A stretch of 64,000 nucleotides of DNA from JACDAE01 sp963717195 (GTDB lineage Bacteria > Chloroflexota > Ktedonobacteria > Ktedonobacterales > Ktedonobacteraceae): NCBI GenBank assembly GCA_963717195.1, contig CAVQVR010000014.1:1-64000 (forward strand), read 5' to 3'. Below, piece after piece: positions 53,383 through 61,888 of this stretch (positions are counted from its first letter, which is position 1; each line of letters opens with the position of its first letter). A model generated the notes under the pieces. That model had not been told where the DNA came from and did not search any database. It was given only the letters and a program-made list of their open reading frames with translations. The translations under genes and the position numbers were made by a program.

Positions 53383-53692
53383 TGAATGACTCCATCTAGC
53401 TTTTTGTGATGTAGCGGGTGAATAGTTGTATTGTATCATGGCCTGGTTAAATGTAATGGAATACGAGAACTACTTCAGAAAACACGGTCCGTAAAGCCTG
53501 CTCAATGGCATGCCTCCAATTGAACTTTCCCAACTGCACCCCAGGAAAAGCGATCTCCCCACTTTTCCTGAAATCCATGTTATAATCTATAGTCTATTCA
53601 AGGTTATAACATAGATTTTTATAGTACGTGAAAGTGCCTGGCTTCCTGCTGAGGTTGAAGCTATTAGCCTGGTTAAGAAAAGATGAGAAGAT
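53383..53692. other. Divergent intergenic region with an inverted repeat
   Basis: Holds ATGTTATAA (53577-53585) and TTATAACAT (53604-53612), a perfect 9-bp inverted repeat with 27-base centre spacing that overlaps a TATAAT-like box. It may be an operator for the hotdog gene. Nothing else recognised. Confidence 0.4.
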
Positions 53693-54148
53693 ATGGCACA
53701 TATTCAGGATATGAAAGGAAAGGAGCCTATGCCCAATAACGAGGAGTATGTTTCAAAGTTGCGTGTGCGTCTGAGTGCTCATGATGCGCATTATGGGGGG
53801 CAACTGGTCAATGGAGCCCATTTGCTCTCACTTTTTGGAGATATCGCTACGGAGCTAGCTATTCTTTGTGATGGCGATGAGGGGCTATTGGCCGGCTATG
53901 AGCAGATCGAGTTTCTGGCACCGATCTTTGCGGGCGATTTTGTCGAGGTGACTGGTCGTATTACCAACATTGGGCGTACCTCACGTCGTATAGAGTTTGA
54001 AGCCTACAAAGTTATTACTCCGCGCCTTGATATCGGTCCTTCGGCAGCTGATGTGCTGAACGAGCCGCAGTTGGTTGGTCGCGCGATTGGTACTACAGTA
54101 GTAAAGGCCGAAATGCAGCGCAAGACTCGCACAGCAAAGAATGTGTGA
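53693..54148 (+). CDS. Hotdog-fold protein, 3-aminobutyryl-CoA ammonia-lyase-like
   Basis: 151 residues of single hotdog fold. Segments such as GGQLVNGAHLLSLFGDIATE, YEQIEFLAPIFAGDFVEV and RRIEFEAYKVI agree, from memory, with 3-aminobutyryl-CoA ammonia-lyase (Kal) of lysine fermentation, which removes ammonia from 3-aminobutyryl-CoA to give crotonyl-CoA. No other lysine-fermentation genes lie nearby, so a general acyl-CoA hotdog enzyme is the alternative. The start is uncertain: an ATG at 53729, just after AAAGGAG, would remove 12 residues. A strong hairpin follows the stop. Confidence 0.7.
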   Translation: MAHIQDMKGKEPMPNNEEYVSKLRVRLSAHDAHYGGQLVNGAHLLSLFGDIATELAILCDGDEGLLAGYEQIEFLAPIFAGDFVEVTGRITNIGRTSRRIEFEAYKVITPRLDIGPSAADVLNEPQLVGRAIGTTVVKAEMQRKTRTAKNV

Positions 54149-54157
54149 TTGAAAAAG

Positions 54158-54213
54158 AGGAGGTTTCCTGGAACGGTTTTTAAAACTCTCGGAGCTGTTC
54201 CAGGAAACCTCCT
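54158..54213 (+). terminator. Strong hairpin after the hotdog gene
   Basis: Perfect 17-bp arms AGGAGGTTTCCTGGAAC and GTTCCAGGAAACCTCCT, 22-base loop, nine bases after the stop. The sequence after it is T-rich (CTTTTTTT at about 54230). Probably a terminator; it may also serve the small gene on the other strand. Confidence 0.65.
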
Positions 54214-54302
54214 ACCTTCCTGATATCCTCTTTTTTTCTTCAATTCATGCTTAATGGGGACATATTCCTATTGAAGCTTCCTGTTATCCTCATTGAGTAT
54301 TC

Positions 54303-54473
54303 TCACCAGCAGTCATAGGGTGGAGGAGGGCAGTTTTGGGAATAATGCCCTTGATTGTGATATGTGGGTGTAATAGGTGCCGCAACTATATGCATTGTCC
54401 AACTCAATAAGTCAGTGAGCAGTATAAGTGCCAGGATCAATAAGAGAAGAAATCGTTTAAGTGATACTATCAT
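54303..54473 (-). CDS. Very small exported or membrane protein
   Basis: 56 residues: a strongly hydrophobic Leu-rich helix (about 7-24), then a polar tail rich in Pro, His, Asn and Tyr with two Cys (NCPPPPYDCW at the end). The ATG is preceded by CAGGAGGAA at good spacing, which is the main support for a real gene. No recognised family. The C-terminal Cys pair could form a disulfide outside the cell. Confidence 0.55.
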   Translation of the reverse strand: MIVSLKRFLLLLILALILLTDLLSWTMHIVAAPITPTYHNQGHYSQNCPPPPYDCW

Positions 54474-54584
54474 TGCCGCACTTCCTCCTGTATACTACCG
54501 GGTAAGAATATCTATACATGGGTCGCATATGAGCGAGATTGCCCATCTATAGAACAGGTAGGAAGCGTGCGGAAAAATCTTGCA

Positions 54585-54619
54585 GTTTTTGCAATCAATC
54601 TCGTTTTTGCAATCAATCT
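54585..54619. repeat. Two tandem 18-base repeats upstream of the sigma factor gene
   Basis: GTTTTTGCAATCAATCT occurs at 54585-54601 and again at 54603-54619. They lie about 100-135 bases before the sigma factor start and may be a binding site or part of an autoregulated promoter. Confidence 0.5.
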
Positions 54620-54718
54620 AAAAAATCGTCATTTTAAGTAGAGATAAAATTGATAATACTCTTCTGGCCAGGTTCATCTGACACCTGTAGGAGCGCGATT
54701 TTACGCGATTTTATAGGA

Positions 54719-55579
54719 ATGGGATTTGTCACGCCCATGCGGATGTCGGATGAATATTACTGTGATGGTTTGAGCGAAAGAATGGAAATGAGCGAGCAGG
54801 ACGACGATCTGCAATCGAGGATCCGTGCTGTGGCAGAAAAAGCCATTCAAGCCTATGTGCAGGGAATACTGCTACCGGCTGAATTGGCTGAGCAAATTTC
54901 CCACGAATGGAAGCTGGTAGGCAAAGGGGATATGCAGCCACCGCACGATGTATTGGTACGTATTGCGCAACGGATATGCAGCCGCGAATTATATGAGGCA
55001 TGGCGAACTAGCGACGTGTCTATGCGCAATTATGCTTTCTATAATATTAGACGTTACCTGGAACAATCATTGATGAATACACGCTATGCATCGTTATTAC
55101 GCACTGTAGTGCACGCCGAAGAAGACGTAGTTCATCAGACGCTGGAAATCCTTCTCACCGTAGAGATGAAGGGGCCAGATGACCCTGCGGCATTTTTAAA
55201 ATGGATACAAACTATTCTGATTCGCCAGGCACATGCTTATGTACAGAGGCAGCAGCGTGGAGGAGAGGTTTCGCTGGATGCGCAGATGGAACTTTTGCAA
55301 GAGCGGCTCGTAAATCAAAGTGATGGTGCAGGTGACCCATTAGAGCATGTTCTCTTGCAGGAGTTGCACGAAGCGCTTGGCAAAGCTATTCTCTCGATGC
55401 GGAACTCAAATTACCGCTTAGTGCTGGTCTATACGTATCTTGCCGGTGTCGATGAAGATGAACTGGCGCAACGTCTTCATGTAGCCTTGCAGGATATCTA
55501 CCTGTGGCGGCATCGTGCGCTCAGGACATTGCGTCGCAATCAAGAAATCATGAGGATATTGCGTTCTCTCGTGGAGTAG
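54719..55579 (+). CDS. Sigma-70 family RNA polymerase sigma factor (divergent, ECF-like)
   Basis: About 286 residues from this ATG; ATGs at 54737, 54743 and 54782 and a TTG at 54650 are alternatives. The N-terminal part is acidic and helical. A sigma2-like region (about 120-175, HQTLEILLTVEMKGPDDPAAFLKWIQTILIRQAHAYV cut across a longer stretch) and a sigma4-like HTH near the C-terminus (DEDELAQRLHVALQDIYLWRHRALRTL) can be seen. It is followed 52 bases later by a zinc-finger protein, as in ECF sigma/anti-sigma pairs. It probably directs polymerase to a stress regulon; the regulon is unknown. Confidence 0.7.
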   Translation: MGFVTPMRMSDEYYCDGLSERMEMSEQDDDLQSRIRAVAEKAIQAYVQGILLPAELAEQISHEWKLVGKGDMQPPHDVLVRIAQRICSRELYEAWRTSDVSMRNYAFYNIRRYLEQSLMNTRYASLLRTVVHAEEDVVHQTLEILLTVEMKGPDDPAAFLKWIQTILIRQAHAYVQRQQRGGEVSLDAQMELLQERLVNQSDGAGDPLEHVLLQELHEALGKAILSMRNSNYRLVLVYTYLAGVDEDELAQRLHVALQDIYLWRHRALRTLRRNQEIMRILRSLVE

Positions 55580-55631
55580 TGTATTGTTAAGTAAATGGAT
55601 GTGTTAGCAGTTGCTTTGGAAAAGGCTGGCG

Positions 55632-55985
55632 ATGGGTTGTGATCGAATACTGCAACTTTTAAAGATGAATTGCCAGAGGGACGGAGAGGAGGTAGCAATA
55701 AATAGAAAGATTATTGCTCATATCCGCTCCTGTCCTATCTGCCATCATGGTCTGGTCCGCCTTTCCGTAGACCTGCTGACCGGAGATATGCTGGCCTGTG
55801 ATCAGTGCTGTGCGCGTTTCCCCGATTACTACGAAGCCACACGTCCCATCTACCCCCTCGTCAAGATGCCTCCACATCAAATCGCTGAAGTCGCCCGCCA
55901 CCTTGGTAACTGTCCTTCCTGTCATGAGGAGTATGAGGAGTTGGTGTTGTTGGGAGAGTTGGAAGAGCGCAAAGAGCTGTTCTAA
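55632..55985 (+). CDS. Zinc-finger anti-sigma-like protein
   Basis: 117 residues from the ATG preceded by AAAGGCTGG; an earlier TTG is less likely. Cys/His clusters are visible: a first CPICHHG, a central CDQCCARF, and CPSCHEEYEEL near the end with a His in ARHLGNC, the HxxxCxxC pattern of zinc-binding anti-sigma (ZAS/zf-HC2) domains. No TM segment, so it would act in the cytosol. Pairing with the sigma gene just upstream suggests it binds and inhibits that sigma factor, perhaps released by redox or metal change. Confidence 0.7.
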   Translation: MGCDRILQLLKMNCQRDGEEVAINRKIIAHIRSCPICHHGLVRLSVDLLTGDMLACDQCCARFPDYYEATRPIYPLVKMPPHQIAEVARHLGNCPSCHEEYEELVLLGELEERKELF

Positions 55986-56050
55986 TCCTTGCGTCCTCTC
56001 GAAGCTCTTCGGCGAACGATAGTGCGACGACTCACCGAACCCATGAGGAT

Positions 56051-56191
56051 AGGTAGGGGCCCGAATACTTCGCGCCCGCCGTGCCTGAGGAATTCGTTCT
56101 GCACTCATCCGTTTCCTCGTGACGTGCGGGTTTTTCTTGGCAAAAGCGGTCTATCGGGTACGGCGGGCGCGAAGTATTCGGGCCCCTACCT
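56051..56191. repeat. 141-bp element with 32-bp perfect inverted repeats
   Basis: Arms of 32 bases beginning AGGTAGGGGCCCGAATACTT and ending with the exact complement GGGCCCCTACCT, enclosing 77 unique bases. It is the most perfect member of the dispersed palindrome family in the window. It lies between the convergent anti-sigma and typA genes. No flanking target duplication was found. Confidence 0.8.
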
Positions 56192-56235
56192 TGGTGAGAG
56201 AGGGTATTGTGCGTATGGATGGTGACATCTCTACG

Positions 56236-58093
56236 TTAATCCTGTTCTCTCATCCGTGAGCGCTCATGCTGTGTCAGATAGCGCTTGCGCAGACGAATAT
56301 TATGTGGTGTAACCTCCACCAGCTCATCATTGTTGATGAAGTCGAGCGATTGCTCCAGGCTCATCAGGATCGGTGGCGTCAGACGAACAGAGATATCTGA
56401 AGTGGAGGAGCGAATATTTGTTTTCTGCTTCTCTTTACAGATATTGACAGCCATATCCATCGGGCGGCTATTGAGGCCGACGATCATGCCCTCGTAGACG
56501 GGCGTGCCAGGCTCGATAAAGGTATCTCCGCGTTGCTGAGCATTGCCCAGGCCATAGGTAACGGCAACGCCCTGTTCAGAGGCGATGAGTGCACCCATAC
56601 GCATCGTGCCGATCTTGCCCATCCAGGGTTCAAAGCCGATAAGCAAGCTGCTCATAGCACCATTACCCTTAGTCAGGGTCAGGAAGATGTTACGGAAGCC
56701 GATCAAGCCGCGTGTGGGGATAGTGTACTCCAGGCGCACATTACCACTACCATCGTTAACCATATTAGAGAGTTGTGCTTTACGCATGGCTAGCGTCTCC
56801 GTGAGAGCGCCTATAAAGATATCTTTTGTATCGATGACCAGGTGCTCAATAGGTTCAAGCGTGTGGCCGTTCTCGTCCTCACGTGTGATGACTTCTGGAC
56901 GGGAGACCTGGAATTCGTAGCCTTCGCGGCGCATAGATTCGATCAATACTGAGAGATGGAGTTCACCACGTCCCGATACGATGAAACTCATCGGCACTGT
57001 TACCATCCTCGACGCGCAAACTCACGTTAGTCTCCAGCTCACGATAGAGGCGTGCACGTAACTGGCGCGATGTTGGGTACTTGCTTTCTCTTCCTGCGAA
57101 GGGGCTGGAATTGACCCCAAACGTCATCTTCAGGGTAGGTTCGCTGATGGCGATAATCGGTAAGGCTTCAGGTGTGTTAACATCAGCGATAGTCTCACCG
57201 ATATTTGCATCGGAAATGCCAGTCAGTGCTACGATGTCACCAGCCAGCGCTTCCGGAACTTCGATGCGTTGCAAGCCTTTGTAGGTCATGACCAGATTGA
57301 TTTTCTGGCGTGATGTGACGCCATCGCGATTGATGCGTGCGACAAAGGTGTTGGAAGCGATGCGCCCACGGATGATACGGCCGATGGCATATTTGCCTTT
57401 ATAATCGTCGTAGTCGAGTGCTGTAACCAGCATCTGGAGTGGTGCTTCGGTATCAACGAGTGGAGCGGGAACCGTATTGATAATGGTCTCGAAGAGTGGT
57501 TCCAGGTTTTTGCGCTCGTCGTTGGGGTGATACATTGCGACGCCATCACGTCCAATCGCATAAAGGATAGGGAAATTGAGGTGTGCATCCGTCGTAGCCA
57601 GTTCCAGGAACAGATCCTGTGTCCACTCATTGACCTGCTCAAGGCGTGCGTCGCGACGGTCAATCTTATTAATGATCACGATGGGTTGCAGATTGAGTTC
57701 CAGCGCCTTTTGCAGCACAAAACGCGTCTGTGGCATCGGTCCCTCTACAGCATCGATCAGCAGGATACAGCCATCAGCCATATTGAGGACGCGCTCAACC
57801 TCGCCACCAAAATCGGCATGTCCCGGCGTGTCGATAATATTAATTTTGATGCCGCGATATATAATTGCTGTATTTTTGGCGAGAATCGTAATGCCGCGCT
57901 CACGCTCCTGGTCATTCGAATCCATAATAAGTTCGCCCATATCCTGGTTTTCGCGGAAGATGTGGCTCTGTTTGAGCAGACCATCAACCAGCGTCGTTTT
58001 ACCATGATCGACGTGTGCAATGATGGCGACGTTGCGAATATCTTCTCTTTTGGTCAGTGTTGAACCTTCTTCTAAAGTCATGTTAACCTGCAT
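56236..58093 (-). CDS. typA: Translational GTPase TypA/BipA (frameshifted)
   Basis: Ribosome-binding GTPase. The first frame has all G motifs: AHVDHGKTTL, the switch RERGITILAKNT, DTPGHADFGGEVERV, INKIDRRDA and the beta-barrel domain II. It breaks off at about codon 370 within RVEDGNSADEF. The next frame continues at once with FIVSGRGELHLSVLIESMR, the EF-G-like domains and the TypA C-terminal domain, ending at 56236. Deleting one base of the AAA at 56984-56986 (TTT on the coding strand) restores 618 residues, normal for TypA. Because TypA is widely conserved, a consensus error is the simplest explanation; a true mutant is possible. The start lies downstream of a weak ribosome site. Confidence 0.88.
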
Positions 58094-58825
58094 AAGTGTT
58101 GTGTTGATCCTCCGTACCGTACGACAGCAAAAACCTTGGAAAAGTAGTATTATTACTTTAGTTTCGCGTCACTTTTGCGCATAAATGCATTGTCCAGATT
58201 GTTGATTTAATTTTTATGGCGTTGATATTCTCCCAGATGAGCGCCACTGTTTTGCTCTACCTCATCGGTGAGGTTGGAGCCTGTAACTGCTTGAAACATA
58301 CAGCTCTTGCGGTATTTATCGAAAGAAGAACTACTCCTGGCGCAGAACACAATCTTTTTCTTCATCTGGCCAAGGGAGAGTGACGCCTTTACAAAAGAAT
58401 AAGTGGCGATTATTTCCGACGAACGGCAGCATGTAAGACCGACGTTTTTTACCAGCTAAATATTACCTCAAATTGCGTGTGGTGGCAAGTCACTATAGGA
58501 CATCTGAGTATATTTTGATGCCGATTTTTTACAGAATATTAAAATTGCGCTAATATTAGCGCCTGTGCTTCAGTAATCATAACAAAATATTCTGCATTTT
58601 CATTCCTGCGTTTGTCCATTTTCTCCTGACAGGTCAGTATGGGCTTTCATGGTTTTTTCGCAGATAAGCAGTGTTGCCGCGCTCGTGGCATGGATCGTCC
58701 ATCGGTGCAGTAAAATGAGCGATAAGGCTCAAAAATTCTTATAGTCTTATTAAAAAGAGCGCATAAATGTCAATGGTTCTGCTCTGCTCATAGTAGATAA
58801 ACAAGACTGGGGATCTGTTATGGCT
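58094..58825. other. 732-bp intergenic region without recognised genes
   Basis: AT-rich. No open frame with a ribosome site and no palindrome of the dispersed family were seen. It probably contains the typA promoter near its left end. I looked for SRP RNA, 6S-like and tmRNA signatures and recognised none. Confidence 0.4.
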
Positions 58826-59293
58826 TCATAACGGAATCTGGTCGCGTTTGCTGCGGGAGGTGCGGCGGGTAGTAGTTGAGGGAGTGGAGGTTTCCGGGTT
58901 GAGGCGGGAGACTTTTTCGCGGATGAGAGAGAGTTGGGAGTGGACTGCCTGGCGCGATTGTTGGAGTTTACGGGCGATTTCTGAGGGGCGTTCGTTGTTG
59001 AGTAGGTGACGACAGATGATTTCTTGTTTCTCCGTTAACTCGATGGCCGGGTTTTCCAACGCCGTTCGGGCCATATCTTCCAACTCACCATACTTACTAC
59101 GTCTATACTCATCCAGATCATCGGGCGAGAAGAGCCAGCGATCCACTACTCGTATACCCGGTATGCGTCCTGCTTCTACTAGATGCATAAAGTGCCAATA
59201 ACTGAGATCAAGCTGTTTTGCGGCTTCATGAGTTGTAAGCATGCCATTAAGGTGCTGTAAATTGCTGTGTAGCTCTGCGCTCCTGAGGACCAT
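58826..59293 (-). CDS. Helix-turn-helix regulator with excisionase-like and second HTH parts
   Basis: 155 residues. The N-terminal half resembles MerR/excisionase-type winged HTH (MLTTHEAAKQLDLSYWHFMH then GRIPGIRVVDRWLFSPDDLDE). A second HTH of LuxR/sigma4 style follows (ELTEKQEIICRHLLNNERPS then EIARKLQQSRQAVHSQLS). The end is basic and Ser/Thr/Arg-rich. Cytosolic DNA-binding protein. The ATG follows GAAAGGCG. Targets unknown. The pairing of two HTH types in one small protein is less usual. Confidence 0.72.
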   Translation of the reverse strand: MVLRSAELHSNLQHLNGMLTTHEAAKQLDLSYWHFMHLVEAGRIPGIRVVDRWLFSPDDLDEYRRSKYGELEDMARTALENPAIELTEKQEIICRHLLNNERPSEIARKLQQSRQAVHSQLSLIREKVSRLNPETSTPSTTTRRTSRSKRDQIPL

Positions 59294-59479
59294 GTCTGAC
59301 GCCTTTCTACGGATTCTTTTACCATACGCTAAATGTGCCTGGCAAAGAGAGACTTAGTCTTTTCGAGTATACCATAGGAGATGGGGGAGCGCAAGTTTTG
59401 CGAAATGTAGATGTGCGAAGCTCTCTTCCCCATGCCTGGTCAGCATCAGGAGAGAGTTCTTTCTGAGAAGAGAAATTGT

Positions 59480-60034
59480 TCATTCTTGTTTCCTCCCGGG
59501 CTGATGAGCAAAGACCCAGAGGCGCATACCCAGGTATGAGACCATAAATGTTCCACTGATCGCCAGCACTTTAGAGGTGTTTGCCCAGAGCGTTGCATTG
59601 ATCATTACGGGATGTAGGAAGTTACTCGCGGCCCATAAGATACCATCATTGCATATGATGCCACAGAACGTTGTCAGGGCAAAGCGCACCACTTCGCCGT
59701 AGGTTGTTTGCCGCTTGTTCTGAAAGGTCCAATATTTGTTCAAGATGAAACTATTGACAGCACCAAAGGCATAAGCAAAAGAATTGTATGCGAGTAGATT
59801 CGCAGTGTTTCGGGTGGGCCATAGCCAGAGGAGTCCGTTAAAAAACAAGAGATCTATGCCGGTGTTGAGTCCCCCGACCAGGCCGAAACGGAAAAGTTGC
59901 CAGAACAGACTTCTTCTCCATGATTTCTTGTGGGATTCCAGAGGCCGGGTAGGTATGGTTGAAATTTGCTCCTTAAGCTGTGGTTCGCCATGAGGCGGTT
60001 CATCCAATAATTCAAGCTCTACAGTGTGCACCAA
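59480..60034 (-). CDS. GtrA-family membrane protein
   Basis: 184 residues with four TM helices in the GtrA pattern: FGLVGGLNTGIDLLFFNGLL, YAFGAVNSFILNKYWTFQNK (the hallmark Lys-Tyr-Trp-Thr-Phe), FALTTFCGIICNDGILW and TFMVSYLGMRLWVF. The cytosolic N-terminus is about 45 polar residues. GtrA proteins are thought to help move polyprenyl-linked sugars across the membrane for glycan decoration. The start is a TTG (or GTG one codon later) after AAGGAG. No glycosyltransferase is adjacent. Confidence 0.85.
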   Translation of the reverse strand: MVHTVELELLDEPPHGEPQLKEQISTIPTRPLESHKKSWRRSLFWQLFRFGLVGGLNTGIDLLFFNGLLWLWPTRNTANLLAYNSFAYAFGAVNSFILNKYWTFQNKRQTTYGEVVRFALTTFCGIICNDGILWAASNFLHPVMINATLWANTSKVLAISGTFMVSYLGMRLWVFAHQPGRKQE

Positions 60035-60568
60035 AGGTTACTCCTTGTATAAGCATTGACAACCGACTATTAGCCTGTTACCCATTTCGACTTTGTGATA
60101 ACAGGTAAGCATTCTTAAGCATGTGATGCATGGTTGGAACAGCAATCAGTTGAATGTTTATCGTTATATCGCTAATCATAGGACTTTAATATCAAAATGG
60201 TATGAATGAATTGTAAAAAAGTTGTCTCAGATTTCTATTAAAGCACTTTACCATTTCATTTTCCCCACCCATTAAAAGATAATAGGAGTTGAAATATGAG
60301 TTTTGAGATGTAATTGAGGCAATTTTTCCATCTGATATGTTGATCATTATACTCTTCAAGCAGAAATATTATAAGAATAATTTATTATCTTCTTTTGGCT
60401 TTGATAAATGTTGCACTTTTGTAGAAAATACTGTATACTTAGACTATCTCTTACGCCTTCGTATGAGCTATGTACTGCGACGATATGCCTCTCGTGTGAG
60501 ACAGCACGCGAATTCCTCCTCATTTGAGAAAGAGCGGTATCTGAACCACACGTATAAAGGAGAGTATC
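60035..60568. other. AT-rich divergent region before the small-gene run
   Basis: Contains the strong promoter listed separately. A longer open frame (60337-60678) overlaps it, but it has no ribosome site and is shadowed by the small TM gene; I do not call it. Confidence 0.45.
60411..60439 (+). promoter_or_regulatory. Sigma70-type promoter of the small-gene run
   Basis: TTGCAC and TATACT with a 17-base spacer, about 130 bases before the first small gene. Confidence 0.6.
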
Positions 60569-60700
60569 ATGTCACCACTTATACTCCTGCTCCTGCTTCT
60601 TGTAATTGTTGTAGGTGCATTTGGTTATATGACCTATCGTACTGGTGCGGAGAAACGCGCGAGAGAAAAGAAACGTAACCAATATCATGATCGCATCTGA
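60569..60700 (+). CDS. 43-residue single-TM protein
   Basis: A very short protein: Met-Ser-Pro, then one strongly hydrophobic helix (about 4-20) and a basic tail (GAEKRAREKKRNQYHDRI). This positive-inside pattern puts the tail in the cytosol. The ATG follows AAGGAG at good spacing and a consensus promoter lies upstream. Such small TM proteins often modify larger membrane complexes; no partner is known here. Confidence 0.6.
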   Translation: MSPLILLLLLLVIVVGAFGYMTYRTGAEKRAREKKRNQYHDRI

Positions 60701-60768
60701 GTAGATCGCAAGCTCCAACGCCACAAGTAATAAACTCTAACCAATATATTGAGAAAGAAGATTACACC

Positions 60769-60984
60769 ATGGAGACCAATGCAGACGGAACGTATTTTCA
60801 AGAGGGTGATCTCGTACGTGTTAAGCGAACCGGCGAAAGAGGGCGTATAAATGCAGCCGATGGAGGAGTTGTCTATGTACTCATGGAGGTAACTGACGAG
60901 ACGAGAATCTTTTCTGCTCTTGTTGATGGAGATGCTTACATCGAACTTGTCACCCCCGAGTCTAGAGTGGAGATGGAAGCATGA
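60769..60984 (+). CDS. Small SH3/KOW-like protein
   Basis: 71 residues, cytosolic. The motif EGDLVRVKRTGERGRINA and following beta-strand pattern (GGVVYVLMEV) suggest a small barrel of SH3 or KOW type. Function unknown. The stop overlaps the next start (ATGA), so the two are probably translated together. Composition resembles small accessory proteins on phages and integrative elements, but nothing else mobile is here. Confidence 0.6.
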   Translation: METNADGTYFQEGDLVRVKRTGERGRINAADGGVVYVLMEVTDETRIFSALVDGDAYIELVTPESRVEMEA

Positions 60985-61433
60985 GTAGAACAGATTATGA
61001 ACGGATATGCTCTGAGCTTGATAATACGAGGCAAAGGGACCATCCTCGTGCATATGACACTCTTTCTCCTCAGGAGAAAGAGACTCTCCAGTACTGGATA
61101 GAGCACGCTATCCAACCTGCGACAAAAGTCGATGATGATTATAGTAGCTACGGACTTAAGCACGAGTACGAGCGTGAGACGAAATTGTATGTCTCGAATG
61201 CACAATTTAAGGGCGCAATGCTTGTTGCTGGATACTTGCCAACCAAGATAAGCGAGCAGAGCTGGCATTTTAAGATTCAGCCCCTACATGAAGAACGTAG
61301 CGCTTTACATCAAAATCAGAGAATACGTGAACTAACCTACCGCTGTGTGCCTCAGGGGGAACAGGATCCACGATATGATGCGCTTGTTCAAGCGGCTCTC
61401 GCTTTGCGCAAGGCGAATGGTGTTATTATATAG
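60981..61433 (+). CDS. Conserved-looking protein of unknown function
   Basis: 150 residues, cytosolic. Charged N-terminal half, then YERETKLYVSNAQFKGAMLV and AGYLP, a stretch that resembles small proteins I recall from phages and integrative elements (VSNGQFKGAM type). I cannot name the family. Overlaps the preceding gene by four bases (ATGA), so they form a coupled pair. Confidence 0.55.
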   Translation: MSRTDYERICSELDNTRQRDHPRAYDTLSPQEKETLQYWIEHAIQPATKVDDDYSSYGLKHEYERETKLYVSNAQFKGAMLVAGYLPTKISEQSWHFKIQPLHEERSALHQNQRIRELTYRCVPQGEQDPRYDALVQAALALRKANGVII

Positions 61434-61525
61434 GTCATCCTGATTAGTATTGCCTGTTCATTTGGCTGCTATCATGGACAGATGATGCTCACGTGGTATA
61501 CTCATAGTAGCAAAGGAGCATTACG

Positions 61526-61771
61526 ATGAATGACAAAGCATTTGAAGTCGGTGATCGTGTGCGTGTTATAGATAACGCATTTCACCATGGACCAGCCAGT
61601 AGTGATGGAACCACTGGTATTGTCCGATCGGTTGATAAGGATAGACGACGTACCGAACCGTTTTACATTTATTACGTTGAGCTACCAGGAGAGGACAAGC
61701 TAACAGATTTTGAATATCGAGAACTGGAGTTGGCGGCTCCTGCAAGCGACGAACTCAAAATGAGGGACTAG
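61526..61771 (+). CDS. Small SH3/KOW-like protein
   Basis: 81 residues, cytosolic, with FEVGDRVRVIDNAFHHG, then GTTGIVRSVDKD and a strand-rich end; a small barrel is likely. The ATG follows AAAGGAG. It is similar in plan to the 71-residue protein at 60.8 kb and to the C-terminal part of the protein at 41.2 kb. A good terminator follows about 45 bases later. Confidence 0.6.
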   Translation: MNDKAFEVGDRVRVIDNAFHHGPASSDGTTGIVRSVDKDRRRTEPFYIYYVELPGEDKLTDFEYRELELAAPASDELKMRD

Positions 61772-61817
61772 AAGACATTTCAAGTTTTCCTCCTGACCTG
61801 TTCTATCATGTTCACGG

Positions 61818-61855
61818 CAATAGCACCTCTGGCTTCGATTATAGAGGTGCTATTG
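61818..61855 (+). terminator. Rho-independent terminator
   Basis: Perfect 13-bp stem CAATAGCACCTCT / AGAGGTGCTATTG with a 12-base loop, followed by a T-rich stretch (TCGTTTATTTATT). It ends the small-gene run and lies in front of a convergent gene. Confidence 0.75.
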
Positions 61856-61888
61856 TCGTTTATTTATTAGTAGTTCGTGTATAATTTT

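Noticed and set aside
58094..58825. Hidden structural RNA (SRP RNA, 6S RNA, tmRNA)
   Set aside because: No recognisable conserved core; a covariance search would be needed.
60337..60678. 113-codon open frame upstream of the small genes
   Set aside because: Overlaps the promoter and the well-supported 43-residue gene; no ribosome site.
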